A stretch of 64,000 nt of DNA from DASUBV01 sp963725175 (GTDB lineage Bacteria; Actinomycetota; Actinomycetes; Streptosporangiales; Streptosporangiaceae): assembly GCA_963725175.1 (NCBI GenBank), contig CAVRXH010000006.1, positions 3,286,001-3,350,000 of the forward strand. The letters run 5' to 3'. The notes under the pieces are model-generated. The model saw only the letters and a program-made list of their open reading frames with translations. It did not search any database and was not told the DNA's origin. Positions 25,175-34,523 of this stretch are shown here, piece after piece; the stretch's first letter is position 1; each line of letters begins with the position of its first letter. The position numbers and the translations under genes are program-made.

Positions 25175-26791
25175 CTACGCAGGACCCCCTGTACCAGGAC
25201 ATGATGAGCTGACCGCCTGGTTGTGGATGGTCTGGTAGAGACAGTCGAACTGGCCCGGTATCAGGTAGGTCGCGTTATTAGGCTGCGACGGGAAAGCGCG
25301 CAGGTAGTACATGCGGTCCACCTGAGGATCGTTAGCAGGCACTTCGGACGGAAGCGTCACCCCGGAGTTGGCCCCGTCGAGGAACAAGAAGGCGAAGGCC
25401 TGTCTGCGCTGAGTGAACGTCGCGCTCACGTTGTTCGGACAGCCACTGGGATTGCCGTACGCGGCCTGGTAGTACACGGAGATTTCGTTGAGCCAAATCG
25501 AGGTCTGCGATCCATAGCCGATGCTCGCCAGATCGTCGGCGAACTGCACGGTCTTCGACCGGTATCCGGACGGCGGATAGGTGTTGCCCGGGTTTCCTGT
25601 GCAGTACTCATAGTCGGAGGCGTCCGTGTACGGGTGGACGCCCCAGGTCCATGGCCGGACGCCGGCACAGGTGGCGCAGTTGTCCAGATGCTGTGAGTAG
25701 GTCAGCCAGTACGCCTGGCTGACGGTCGATCCGGTGGTGCCTTCCACATCCGCGGTCTGGGACGCAACACCGCTGCTGAAGTCGCCCGCGACGATACCAC
25801 TGTTCAGCTGGTTAGCAGCGGGACCAGAGGTTAGCTCGCAGCCGCTGCCGCAGATATTGAGCGCCGCCATCCAGTACTGCGCGGCCAGGACCGGGCCGCA
25901 CCAGTTGGTATTAGTGCTGGAGGTCCCGTCCGCCGTGCACTGTGCCGTGGACAGCAGGTTCCCGCCGTCCGGAATGTAAAAGTCCTGCGGGCTGGCCGGG
26001 ATCGAGCCCAGTGAGTTGCCGGCCAGTGTGGAGCTAGCGAAATCGGGCTCGCCCCACGGGGAGACAATATGAACCCGCGCGCCGCAAGGATTGGACGCGC
26101 ACGAGCCGGTGCCGTCGGGCGGGGGACCCGCCGCGCCGCTCAGCAAGACACAGTTATTTCCGCTGGTGTCGGAACCGTCATCACACAGGCTGTACTCATC
26201 CGCGAAGGCCGTCATCGCGGTCTTGTAGTTGGCGATGGAAGGCGCGAGAATGGCATTATACGGGATCGCGTTGCTATTGGCCGCCGTGTTGAGATTCCGG
26301 TAGTCATAATCGGGCTTAAACGCGATCTGTGCAGCCACGCCGGCTTGCATGGCCGCGTTCAGCCACCAGTCCAGGCATGCCTGCTCGTTCTTCAGAGCTT
26401 GCAGGTGGTTGGCCGCCCACTGACTCCCTGGCGGGTCGTATTCGGTGACGAGAGATGAGTTCGCCGAATCGGGCAGTGCGATATCCCAGGGCACGCTGAC
26501 GCGTACCGTTCCGGCGTGCAGGCCCGCAAACCAGCCCTGACCGCCCGATGGATTAGGACTCTCGTTCAGCATGGCCTGCTGCGCGGCTGGACCATTCACG
26601 GGTGCCGGACCCGAGGCTGTCCAATGTTCATTGTTGTCGCAGTTATTAATCGAGCCGTCGTGAATCCCGATGGTAATGGTGGAAGCTGCCGCAGCGCGCG
26701 GCGCGGATAACACCGAGGCCGGGAGAATCAATCCAAGAGCAGCTAAGGCGACTGCTGAGCCTGCGGCAAAGATTGTCGACCTTGATCTCAT
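25175..26791 (-). CDS. Secreted glycoside-hydrolase-like protein
   Basis: The 538-residue product has a signal peptide (AVALAALGLILPASVLS, then APRAAAA) and a large extracellular domain. Segments such as GTVRVSVPWDIALPD, RVHIVSPWGEPDFASS, WGVHPYTDASDYEY and SIWLNEISVYYQA look like strand ends of a TIM barrel, with glutamates in WGEPD and LNEISV as candidate catalytic acids. That suggests a hydrolase of the GH5/GH39 clan type; the exact family is not recognised. Many cysteines would form disulfides outside the cell. AGGAG before ATG 26791 sets the start, dropping 12 upstream codons. Confidence 0.6.
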   Translation of the reverse strand: MRSRSTIFAAGSAVALAALGLILPASVLSAPRAAAASTITIGIHDGSINNCDNNEHWTASGPAPVNGPAAQQAMLNESPNPSGGQGWFAGLHAGTVRVSVPWDIALPDSANSSLVTEYDPPGSQWAANHLQALKNEQACLDWWLNAAMQAGVAAQIAFKPDYDYRNLNTAANSNAIPYNAILAPSIANYKTAMTAFADEYSLCDDGSDTSGNNCVLLSGAAGPPPDGTGSCASNPCGARVHIVSPWGEPDFASSTLAGNSLGSIPASPQDFYIPDGGNLLSTAQCTADGTSSTNTNWCGPVLAAQYWMAALNICGSGCELTSGPAANQLNSGIVAGDFSSGVASQTADVEGTTGSTVSQAYWLTYSQHLDNCATCAGVRPWTWGVHPYTDASDYEYCTGNPGNTYPPSGYRSKTVQFADDLASIGYGSQTSIWLNEISVYYQAAYGNPSGCPNNVSATFTQRRQAFAFLFLDGANSGVTLPSEVPANDPQVDRMYYLRAFPSQPNNATYLIPGQFDCLYQTIHNQAVSSSCPGTGGPA

Positions 26792-27207
26792 TGTGCTTCT
26801 CCTGCCTGCGAGAGTGACAACTACCACAGACTCTAGGCGACACGACCGCGATGGGAGGGTTCAGCCGGGCATACCCGCCTGCAGGCGGGTAGCCGAAATG
26901 AATGGATACTCGCCCTTGGATCTTCGCCTAGGGCGGGTCGCGGTGGCCTGCCGGGCTCGGCAGTCTTGGCGGGCGGCACGCGCTCGGACGATCCGCGCCG
27001 CGCCTCGTGCGCGCACAGCCCCTCACTAACCTGCCCGCCCTAGCGCCGGAGACCAGCGGGCGGGAGGGGCGGAGATGGGGTGAGCGCGGCAACGTGCCCC
27101 TTACGCGACAACAGGGACATTAGCCCTGATACTATCGGGGCCGGCAGCATCCGGCACGCCGTCTTCAGCGGAAATAGCAGCAGCGTTTTGCAAGAAGGGT
27201 GGCGTAG
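26792..27207. other. Divergent promoter region
   Basis: No gene is seen between the secreted protein and the fatty-acyl-AMP ligase genes, which point away from each other. It contains a perfect palindrome at 26874-26889, a nearby CGCCCT/AGGGCG inverted pair (about 26913-26935) and a -10-like TACTAT at 27130-27135. Confidence 0.5.
26874..26889. repeat. Perfect 16-bp palindrome CCCGCCTGCAGGCGGG
   Basis: A perfect palindrome about 85 bases upstream of the secreted-protein gene and 320 upstream of the ligase gene. It could be an operator or an RNA hairpin. High GC raises the chance level, so caution is needed. Confidence 0.4.
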
Positions 27208-29148
27208 TTGGATACTATTCTTGGTTACCTGAATCACTGGGCGGAAATTAACCCTGACAAATGCTTCAGCTCGTTCCTCGATCGCCACGGCAATACGCGC
27301 GAGAATTACACCTATCAGGCCTTCGAGGCTAGGACTCGTTTCCTTGCGGAGTATCTTCTCAGTGAAACCCGTCTTCAGCGTGGTGATCGCGTAGCGCTGG
27401 TTTATCCGCCGGGACTGGAAATGGTGGCCTCGTTCGTCGCCTGCGCGCGCATAGGAGTCATTCCCGTTCCTGTCCCGCCGGCCACGTCAGTCGGCAAGGG
27501 CGCGGTCGCACGACTCACGTCCGTGATGCTGGACTGTCAGGCCAGCCTGGCGCTCACAGATTCATCACTCGGGTCGGCCTCCATCGGAGGTGATGAGGCC
27601 AGTGGCGGGCTCGGCTCGGAAGACTCTCTCGCTCACGCCGGAGCCCGGTGGCTCGCCACCGACCGACTGCAGGGCGCCGCGCGCGGAGACGCCGTCGACA
27701 GCCCGGGCGATACGCTCTTCCTGCAGTACACCTCCGGTTCGACCGGAACGCCCAAGGGTGTCGTCGTATCGCATCAGAACCTGATCAGTAACTGCCATTC
27801 CACCATCGATCATCAGGCCATCGGCGTTTCCTGGCTGCCGCAGTTTCATGACATGGGACTGATCGGTTACTATCTTTTCCAGATCGTCACCGGCGGCACT
27901 ACTTACGGCATCTCGCCGATCGACTTCCTGCGGCGGCCCGTTCTTTGGCTGGAAACAATCAGCCGGTATAATGCGACCTATACGTCATCGCCAAACTTCG
28001 GCTTCGAATACTGCCTGTCTCCTGAGCGAGTCCCCGATGCCGCGCTTGAGGGTCTGGACCTGAGTTCTCTTCAAGTCCTGATGAACGCCTCCGAGGCGGT
28101 CAGGCCGAGCACATACCGCGGCTTCCTGAAACGATTCGAGAAGTACGGCTTGCGTCCGGCGGCGCACGTCTCAGCTTACGGGCTCGCGGAGAACACGCTG
28201 GCGGTCGCCAGCTCGGGGCGGCGATCAGTCAAGCTCAGCCGCAAGTCGATGTACGCGCGCGAGGTGGTGATCGCTGCCGCGGACACCGCCCCGGACCAGC
28301 AACTAGAGCTGATCAGCTGCGGCGAGCCCCTGGACGGGGTCCGCGTGCGGATCGTGGACCCGGACCTCGGAGCGGCAGTCGGCGACGACGGCATCGGGGA
28401 GATCTGGCTTGCCGGAAAGAGCACGTGCCAGGCGTACTGGAACAAGCCCGAGCTTTCCGAGCAGGTATTCGGCAACACGATCACCAGCGATCCCGATGAC
28501 CCGCGCCGGTACCTTCGCACAGGCGACCTGGGATTCCTCAGGGATGGCGAGTTGTTCGTCTGCGGACGCCTGAAAGACATGGTCATTCTCAGGGGCGAGA
28601 ACTACTATCCCGAGGACCTCGAGGCAGCCGTCGAAAGCAGCTCCGAGAAGATTCAGGCCGGAAGCGTGGTCGCTTTCCGCGGCAGCGATGACGAGGAGCG
28701 GCTCATCGTGGTGGCCGGGGTCGGAAATCCAGCCGACCTGCCGCGCCCCGATGAGGTCAGCAGCTCGCTCCGCGCGCACGGTTACACGGGGCCGCACACG
28801 ATCGTCTTCGTTCGCCGCCAGGCGATCAAGCGGACGACCTCAGGGAAGGTCGCCAGAAGTCTCACGCGCGAGAGGTGGCTAGACGGAGGCCTGCGCACGA
28901 TCGAGGTTCATGAGCGCGACGGGGACGGCCTGGGCCTGGCCGAGGCTCCGGCCCTGGACGTCTATGGTCGCTTCCAGCGCTTCCTGACGGCGTACGCACT
29001 CAGCGGGGACGAGAACGCCCGGCTGGGCGACGTGGGCCTCGATTCGCTGGCGATGGCCGAGCTCCTGGTGATCCTGGAGAGAGCGGTCGTCCAGGCCGAT
29101 GCGCGGACCTGCAGGATGACCTGCACATGCCGATTGTGCAGCGCCTGA
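27208..29148 (+). CDS. Fatty-acyl-AMP ligase with C-terminal carrier domain (frameshifted end)
   Basis: Residues about 1-580 form an adenylate-forming ligase. Adenylation motifs are LQYTSGSTGTPKGVVVSH, WLPQFHDMGLIGYY (typical of the FAAL branch), SAYGLAENT and YLRTGDLGFLRDGELFVCGR. Residues 590-635 are an acyl-carrier domain with the phosphopantetheine serine in GLDSLAMAEL. The enzyme would activate a fatty acid as acyl-AMP and load it on its own carrier. After LVILERA the frame turns to cysteine-rich nonsense, while the carrier's last helix continues in the frame of the next gene. The start is TTG 27208 after AGAAGGG. Confidence 0.85.
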   Translation: MDTILGYLNHWAEINPDKCFSSFLDRHGNTRENYTYQAFEARTRFLAEYLLSETRLQRGDRVALVYPPGLEMVASFVACARIGVIPVPVPPATSVGKGAVARLTSVMLDCQASLALTDSSLGSASIGGDEASGGLGSEDSLAHAGARWLATDRLQGAARGDAVDSPGDTLFLQYTSGSTGTPKGVVVSHQNLISNCHSTIDHQAIGVSWLPQFHDMGLIGYYLFQIVTGGTTYGISPIDFLRRPVLWLETISRYNATYTSSPNFGFEYCLSPERVPDAALEGLDLSSLQVLMNASEAVRPSTYRGFLKRFEKYGLRPAAHVSAYGLAENTLAVASSGRRSVKLSRKSMYAREVVIAAADTAPDQQLELISCGEPLDGVRVRIVDPDLGAAVGDDGIGEIWLAGKSTCQAYWNKPELSEQVFGNTITSDPDDPRRYLRTGDLGFLRDGELFVCGRLKDMVILRGENYYPEDLEAAVESSSEKIQAGSVVAFRGSDDEERLIVVAGVGNPADLPRPDEVSSSLRAHGYTGPHTIVFVRRQAIKRTTSGKVARSLTRERWLDGGLRTIEVHERDGDGLGLAEAPALDVYGRFQRFLTAYALSGDENARLGDVGLDSLAMAELLVILERAVVQADARTCRMTCTCRLCSA

Positions 29149-30437
29149 CGGTCGCTGAGATATCCGCTCTGCTCCGGGGACTCAGGGACGGCTCGGCGGA
29201 CTGGGCCAGCAGACTGCGCGCGGACCTGGCCGAGATGAAGCGCGAGCGCGAGCAGAGCGAAGCCGCGGCAATGCGGAAGGATGCCGTGCTCGCCGCTCTC
29301 GACATCGCAGACGTGCCGCCGGTGGAAGGGCGCTTCGGCCAGGTGCTCCTGACGGGAGCTACCGGATTCCTGGGGCCATTCCTCCTCCGGAACCTGCTCG
29401 ACCAGACCAGCGCGACCTACACAGTCCTGATGCGAGCCGCTGATCCGTCGGCAGCACGGGAGCGGCTGAAGGCCGCCCTTGAGGTGGCGGGGCTGTACGA
29501 CGCCTCCACGGCGATCGCCTTCGAGGCGCGGGTGCACGCGGTGTGCGGCGACGTGGCGAGCCCGCGGCTCGGACTCTCAGCGGCGGCCTGGTCCCGGCTG
29601 GCGGAGACGACGGACACGATCATCCACAATGCGGCCCTGGTCGATTATCTTCTCGACTATCAGGCTCTCCGGGCAGCGAACGTGGAAGCTACCCGGGAGC
29701 TGATCGGCCTGGCGTGTACCTCGCGCCGCAAGCAGCTGAACTTCATCTCCAGCACGACGATCTTCGGATGGTCGGACAAGCGAAATCTTTACGAGCATGA
29801 CTCGAACCCCGAGATGCTCGGCCTCGACTTCGGGTACGCGCAGACGAAGTGGGTCTCCGAGCAGCTTGTGCTCCAGGCCCGCGAGCAAGGCTTGGATGCG
29901 ACCATCTATCGGCCGGCCTTCCTGACGGCATCGACCACGGCGTTCGGGCACTCCAGCGACATCGTCGTACGCCTGATTTCCTTCATGATCAAGTACGGCG
30001 TAGCCCCGAACGCTGACATCCAGCTGAGCTTCATGCCCGTCGACATCGCCGCCCAGAACATCGTCGCCGTCATGACGTCACCTGAATCGCGGGAGCCCGT
30101 TTATCACGTGACGGTCGACGACTACTACAACATCGTCGACGTGACCACGCAGATCAACAAGGACTACGGAATCCTGTTCAGGTACGTCGATCTGGCCGAG
30201 TTCTCCCGGCAGATGAAGCTCCTGTCCAGCGCCGTAGATCCGGTGTTTCCGCTCGTTGATTTCGTCGCCCGCGCGCACTCGAAGATCGTAGTGATGGAGG
30301 GCAAGCGCTACAGAAACACAGCGTTCCGGCAAGCGATCGACCGCTCGGTGCCCGGTGTTCCCCAGGCGGGGCTCCAGGAGACTGTGTCGTATCTGATGAC
30401 TTACCTGAAAGCCCAGGGAGTGACGCCGCAGGACTGA
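29127..30437 (+). CDS. Thioester reductase domain protein
   Basis: The 436-residue product holds an SDR-type reductase like the R domain of carboxylic acid reductases. It has the nucleotide-binding GATGFLG at about residues 75-81, NFISSTTIFG, and the catalytic YAQTKWVSEQ. It would release a carrier-bound acyl thioester as an aldehyde or alcohol using NAD(P)H. Upstream of ATG 29127 the same frame encodes ADLQDDLH, the missing end of the carrier domain, so ligase, carrier and reductase were probably one chain of about 1075 residues. The ATG at 29127 may not be a true start. Confidence 0.85.
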   Translation: MPIVQRLTVAEISALLRGLRDGSADWASRLRADLAEMKREREQSEAAAMRKDAVLAALDIADVPPVEGRFGQVLLTGATGFLGPFLLRNLLDQTSATYTVLMRAADPSAARERLKAALEVAGLYDASTAIAFEARVHAVCGDVASPRLGLSAAAWSRLAETTDTIIHNAALVDYLLDYQALRAANVEATRELIGLACTSRRKQLNFISSTTIFGWSDKRNLYEHDSNPEMLGLDFGYAQTKWVSEQLVLQAREQGLDATIYRPAFLTASTTAFGHSSDIVVRLISFMIKYGVAPNADIQLSFMPVDIAAQNIVAVMTSPESREPVYHVTVDDYYNIVDVTTQINKDYGILFRYVDLAEFSRQMKLLSSAVDPVFPLVDFVARAHSKIVVMEGKRYRNTAFRQAIDRSVPGVPQAGLQETVSYLMTYLKAQGVTPQD

Positions 30438-30460
30438 GGCGAGGCCGCGTGGGGCAGTGC

Positions 30461-31915
30461 CTAGAGTGCGCTGATGTCGATCTTGCTGCGATGTGGCGCC
30501 TCGGGCGCCCCGGCAGGTAGCTCCCCAGGGGCCGCCTCGTGCCGCGGGTGATGGCGGCCGAAGCCGGTCAGGACGGCTTCGAGCAGCGGGAGCGCGTGAA
30601 CGACCCGTTGTGATCGGATCGCGAGATCCCAGAACGGCTCGAACTTCTTCCAGCCGCCGGCATAGGCCAGGTGCCGCAGCCGGCCGCGGAGGGTTTCCTT
30701 GGTGGCAGCACCCGTCCAGATCGATCCCCACCGGTAGAAGTCCTTGTAGGCCCGCCAGTAGCCGGCTTCCAGGGTGCTGGCGTCCATGCCGGCGGGGCGG
30801 AAGACGACGTGGCGGGTGTCGTAGAGGTCCCAGTCGCTGTGCAGGATGCGGTCCTCGGCCGTCATCCGGGCGTGCAGGGCGGTGTCGGGGTAGGGCGTGA
30901 GGATGTGGAAGGTGGCCGTCTCGACGCCCTGGCGGATGGCCCATTCGACGGTCCGGTCGAATACGTCCGGGCCGTCCTCGTCCATCCCGAAGACGAAGCT
31001 GCCGTTGACCATGATGCCCAGGTCGTGGAGACGGCGGACCGCCAAGTCGTAGTCCCGGCCGATGTTCTGGTACTTGCGCTGCTCGCTGAGATTGGCGGCG
31101 TTAACGGTCTCGAATCCGACGAAGAGGCTCCGCAGCCCGGAGGCGGCCGCCTTCTCCAGCACGCGGGGATTCTCCAGAACGGTCTTCACCGTCCCGGCGG
31201 CCTGCCAGAGACGGCCCATGCCGCTCATGCCGTCGAACAGGGCCGTGGCGAACCTGGCGTTGCCGAACAGATGGTCATCCAGGAAGTACAGGTGCCGTCC
31301 GGGGAGCCGGCTGATCTCCGCGAGAGCGTCATCGACGGTCTGCGTATAGAACTGCTTGCCGCCTTTGAAGAAGGCGACCTTGTAGCAGAAGTCGCAGACA
31401 TGCGGGCAGCCTCGGGAGACCACGATCGAGTTGGGCACGAGGTATAGATGCCGCTTGATGAGGTCCCGGCGGATGGGCGGCAGGCCTGCCAGCGTGCGCC
31501 GCCTGGACTCATACCGGGCCTGCGGCGAGCGGGCCCGGTAATCCGCCAGGAACTGCGGCCAGGTGTCCTCGCCGGGACCCAGGAATATGGTGTCGGCGTG
31601 GCCTGCGGCCTCCTCCGGCAGCGACGTGACATGCAGCCCGCCCAGGCAGACGTGTGCGCCTCGGGCCCGGTACCGGTCAGCGATCTCATACGCCCGCCGG
31701 GCCGAGGTGATGTACACCTGAATCACCACGACATCGGGGTCGTCATCGAGCCGCAGCGGCTCGACGTGCTCGTCGGAGATGACCACCTCGTCGGCGGGAC
31801 CGAGATAGCCGGCCAGGGTCGCCAGGCCCAGCGGCGGGAACAGCGAGTACTTGATCGGCCGGAATAGCGGGCTCGTGGCCTCTGTCAGGGCAGGCAGGAT
31901 CATCCGGACGCGCAT
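30461..31915 (-). CDS. Cobalamin-binding-domain radical SAM enzyme
   Basis: The product has 484 residues. The first 150 form a B12-binding-like Rossmann domain (PPLGLATLAGYLG, VVISDEHVE, CLGGLHVTSLPEEA). The radical SAM core follows with the cluster motif C-P-H-V-C-D-F-C near residue 170 (SRGCPHVCDFCYKV), then FLDDHLFG and GFETVN. Enzymes of this class methylate or rearrange unactivated carbons with SAM and methylcobalamin. AGAGGAG precedes ATG 31915. It is convergent with the reductase gene (23 bases apart), and both may belong to one small biosynthetic locus; the substrate is unknown. Confidence 0.85.
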   Translation of the reverse strand: MRVRMILPALTEATSPLFRPIKYSLFPPLGLATLAGYLGPADEVVISDEHVEPLRLDDDPDVVVIQVYITSARRAYEIADRYRARGAHVCLGGLHVTSLPEEAAGHADTIFLGPGEDTWPQFLADYRARSPQARYESRRRTLAGLPPIRRDLIKRHLYLVPNSIVVSRGCPHVCDFCYKVAFFKGGKQFYTQTVDDALAEISRLPGRHLYFLDDHLFGNARFATALFDGMSGMGRLWQAAGTVKTVLENPRVLEKAAASGLRSLFVGFETVNAANLSEQRKYQNIGRDYDLAVRRLHDLGIMVNGSFVFGMDEDGPDVFDRTVEWAIRQGVETATFHILTPYPDTALHARMTAEDRILHSDWDLYDTRHVVFRPAGMDASTLEAGYWRAYKDFYRWGSIWTGAATKETLRGRLRHLAYAGGWKKFEPFWDLAIRSQRVVHALPLLEAVLTGFGRHHPRHEAAPGELPAGAPEAPHRSKIDISAL

Positions 31916-31989
31916 GAGCGCTCCTCTGGGTGGGTGGCCGGTGGATCTCCAGAAGCGCCGGGTCGGTTGCGCCCCGGCCAGGCTGCCGG

Positions 31990-32718
31990 TCAGGCAGGAC
32001 TGTCGGGGCCCAGGGGAAGGCTGGACCGCATCAGGTGGGTGACAGAGATCAGCTGCCGCCGGAAATTGCCTGTGCCCGGCACGGAGCTGAGGCGGACAAG
32101 GCCAGCTAGGAGGCGGGCCGACTGGCGAAGTATCGCCCTGGCCTTCTCCTGATTCTCGGAGTGATCGTGCATCCAGCAGTAGAGCAGGCCCAGGCTGAAC
32201 GTCCACAGCAGGAAGGGCAGCTCGTCGGCCAGGTCGTCGGGAACTCGCGGCGTGCAGCCGCTGGCGACGCGGGCGAACACGTCGATCCCGAGATCGCGCA
32301 CCTCGGTGAAGTCTGCGCTGAACGGGTTGAGGGGGCTCGCCGGCGAGGCCGCCGTCGCGAAGAGCGAGCCGGCGAAGGCGTGATACGGGCCGGCCGCCGC
32401 GAACATGGTCTCGATCACCCCGACCAGGCGAGCCTCCAGTCCGGAGCCAGCCGCCAGCACCACGGCCGACCGGTCGATGAAGTCGCGGGTGAAGTTCCGG
32501 TAGAACTCAGAGACCAGGTGCTCTTTCGACGGGAAGTAACGGTAGGACAGGGCGACGTTCACGCCCGCCCGGTCCGCGATCATCCGCATGGTCGTCTTCT
32601 CGTAGCCGTGGCTCATGAACAGCTCCATCGCGCACTCGAAGATCCGCTGGCGCGTCCGCTGCCCCTTGCTGACGGGAGGCAGCCCGGCGTCAGGCTGCTC
32701 CGGAGGCGATACAGCCAT
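31990..32718 (-). CDS. TetR-family transcriptional regulator
   Basis: The 242-residue product has the TetR N-terminal helix-turn-helix (RIFECAMELFMSHGYEKTTM, then IADRAGVNVALSYRYFPSK). The C-terminal ligand domain is helical and fits lipid- or drug-sensing TetRs. It starts 74 bases upstream of the radical SAM gene on the same strand, so the two may be co-transcribed. A TAAACATGTTTA palindrome 27 bases before its start is the likely autoregulatory operator. Confidence 0.9.
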   Translation of the reverse strand: MAVSPPEQPDAGLPPVSKGQRTRQRIFECAMELFMSHGYEKTTMRMIADRAGVNVALSYRYFPSKEHLVSEFYRNFTRDFIDRSAVVLAAGSGLEARLVGVIETMFAAAGPYHAFAGSLFATAASPASPLNPFSADFTEVRDLGIDVFARVASGCTPRVPDDLADELPFLLWTFSLGLLYCWMHDHSENQEKARAILRQSARLLAGLVRLSSVPGTGNFRRQLISVTHLMRSSLPLGPDSPA

Positions 32719-32744
32719 GGCCTACGAAGGTCCCGGCAGAAAAC

Positions 32745-32756
32745 TAAACATGTTTA
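32745..32756. promoter_or_regulatory. TetR operator candidate TAAACATGTTTA
   Basis: A perfect 12-bp AT-rich palindrome located 27-38 bases upstream of the TetR start codon, overlapping a TAGT-type -10 region on the minus strand. Confidence 0.55.
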
Positions 32757-33065
32757 AAAGTGTGCCTGCCACGAGCCTGAGAGTCAAGGCCTCGACGCGC
32801 CCGCCGCAAGGTCAGCCAGATCAGCGCGTGCCGTCGACATAGTCCATGCGTGGCCGTGGCGCAGGAAGCGGCTTCGCTCGTGCAGCTCGCCCGGCATGCT
32901 GCCCCGTCGGTGCTGTCGAGGACTTCCAGGCCGAGCCAGCGCACGGCGGGGTCGAGCCCGACGATGGCGAGCTGAACCGTGACCGCATGCATGGCGGGAC
33001 GCCGATGTGGGGTGTCCGGCCATTGCCTTACGTAGCCGTTACGGTAGTCATGCTGATATTCGGGC
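32757..33065. other. Intergenic region between divergent genes
   Basis: No gene is seen; the TetR and lipoprotein genes point away from each other. GATATT at 33055-33060 may be the -10 box of the lipoprotein gene. Confidence 0.4.
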
Positions 33066-33698
33066 ATGACTAATCAGCGCCAGGCACGCGCAGCCTGCCA
33101 GCCATCCGCACGGACCTTGAGTCCAACCCGGCGCAAGACTGGCCGGCTCGTCATCCGTCCGACAGCATCCGGCAGGGTCGCCTCGGTCGCCGTCGGCCTC
33201 AGCTTGATGGTGCTGGCCGGGTGCGGCGGCGGCTCGCCGGCCACTTCCGCGTCCAGCCAGGACCCAGGCAGCGGCGCTCAGGCCTCCAGCGGAACAGGCG
33301 GATCGTCTGCCTCGATCGACGGGTGCACGCTGGTGACAGCCGCGGAACTCTCGCAGGCGGTCGGCGTTCATTACACGGCTATCCAGGCCAGCGTCGGAAG
33401 CCTTTGCAACGTGACAGGTGCCCAGCCAACCGCCTCTTTTACCTTCAGCATCAACAAGGAGGGCGGGCCGCTGAACTCCTGGGCCAGCCAGGTCGCCACC
33501 ATCAAGCAAGACGACGGCTCGGTCAAGAACGTGTCCGGTATCGGGGACCGTGCCGTCCAGGGAGCGATCAAGGAGTTCGCTGCCGAGGCGAAGGGCTACG
33601 TCGTTGTCGTCATCAACGCCGACGTCAATAATCCGCCGACGGCCAGCAGCTTCACCCGCACAAAGGCCATCGAGCGACTCCTGATCAGCAAGCTCTGA
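33066..33698 (+). CDS. DUF3558-like lipoprotein
   Basis: The 210-residue product has a long basic N-terminus, a hydrophobic segment and a lipobox (VLAGC at about residue 55-59), so it should be lipidated and anchored outside the membrane. A Ser/Gly-rich linker precedes the domain. GCTLVTAAELSQAVG and the paired cysteines (DGC...SLCNVT) resemble DUF3558 lipoproteins of actinomycetes. If the family start is typical, translation may begin at an internal codon around residue 30. Function unknown. Confidence 0.7.
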   Translation: MTNQRQARAACQPSARTLSPTRRKTGRLVIRPTASGRVASVAVGLSLMVLAGCGGGSPATSASSQDPGSGAQASSGTGGSSASIDGCTLVTAAELSQAVGVHYTAIQASVGSLCNVTGAQPTASFTFSINKEGGPLNSWASQVATIKQDDGSVKNVSGIGDRAVQGAIKEFAAEAKGYVVVVINADVNNPPTASSFTRTKAIERLLISKL

Positions 33699-33734
33699 TC
33701 CCACCGCCCGCGGCAAGGACCGCCGGGTTACGGC

Positions 33735-34523
33735 TTAGCGCACGTCCAGTCGCTCGAAGGCTTTGGCTGCCGCACCGAGCGTGACGGCGGCGAACCCGAC
33801 GAGCACTACGGCGGAGGTGAGGCTCAGCCCGGTGCGCAGCTGATCATTGCCGACCGCCCAGTAGAACAATGACTCGAACCGCAGCGGGCGCACCCAGTGC
33901 GTCACCGGTGCCAGCGAGCTGACAAGGTACGACGCGGCGGCCAGCGACGAGGTCACGCCGAGGGCGATTGCCCGGCTGCCGCTGAGGGCCCCGACGAGCA
34001 GGGCAAGCACGCCGAAGTCGATGCCGAGCAGCGTCACGCCGGTCGTTGCCCCAGCCAGGTGGCCGGTCCCTAGGGAGAGGCCGAAGCCGCGCCCGGCGAG
34101 GACGACCAGGACCGTGGCCAGTCCTGCGGACACCGCAATGGCGACCAGCGTCATCGCCTTCTGCGCGAGAATCCGCCATCGCGACAAGGGAAGCGTGACG
34201 ATGAGGCCCAGCGTCCCGTCCTCGTCCTGGCCGGCGATCGCCGCTGCGCCGTAACCGATTGTCAGCAGCAGGACGACGAGCGGAAGGAAGTTGGCATAGA
34301 TGTTCGCGTTGAGCCATCCGGTCGGCGAGGTAAGGCTGCCAGTCGCGCCCAGCAGCGCGGCAACTCTCGAGTTGCCCGCGGTGAGCTGGTTCAGGCTGGT
34401 GTCATCCTTGAAGGCCGGGTACAACGCGACGATGACGAACACGTATGCCGCCAGGCCGAGCGCGTAGCCGATCGTGCCGCGCCGACGCAGCAGCAGGTCG
34501 AGACGGGCGATGCCGGTCCTCAC
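33735..34523 (-). CDS. ABC transporter permease (ABC-2 type)
   Basis: The 262-residue product has six hydrophobic segments (GYALGLAAYVFVIVALYP, NFLPLVVLLLTIGYGAAAIA, GVTLLGIDFGVLALLVGAL and others) and the DEDGTLGLIVTLPLSR loop of ABC-2 exporters. It pairs with the ATPase encoded just upstream, whose stop overlaps this start by 4 bases. Together they probably export a drug-like or lipid compound. Confidence 0.85.
   Translation of the reverse strand: MRTGIARLDLLLRRRGTIGYALGLAAYVFVIVALYPAFKDDTSLNQLTAGNSRVAALLGATGSLTSPTGWLNANIYANFLPLVVLLLTIGYGAAAIAGQDEDGTLGLIVTLPLSRWRILAQKAMTLVAIAVSAGLATVLVVLAGRGFGLSLGTGHLAGATTGVTLLGIDFGVLALLVGALSGSRAIALGVTSSLAAASYLVSSLAPVTHWVRPLRFESLFYWAVGNDQLRTGLSLTSAVVLVGFAAVTLGAAAKAFERLDVR

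Noticed and set aside
29050..29130. Programmed frameshift signal in the FAAL-reductase junction
   Set aside because: No slippery heptamer is evident at the junction, so a mutation or sequence error is more likely than recoding.
30493..31867. Long plus-strand ORFs opposite the radical SAM gene
   Set aside because: Shadows of the minus-strand coding sequence; the minus frame carries the C-x3-C-x2-C motif and B12 domain.
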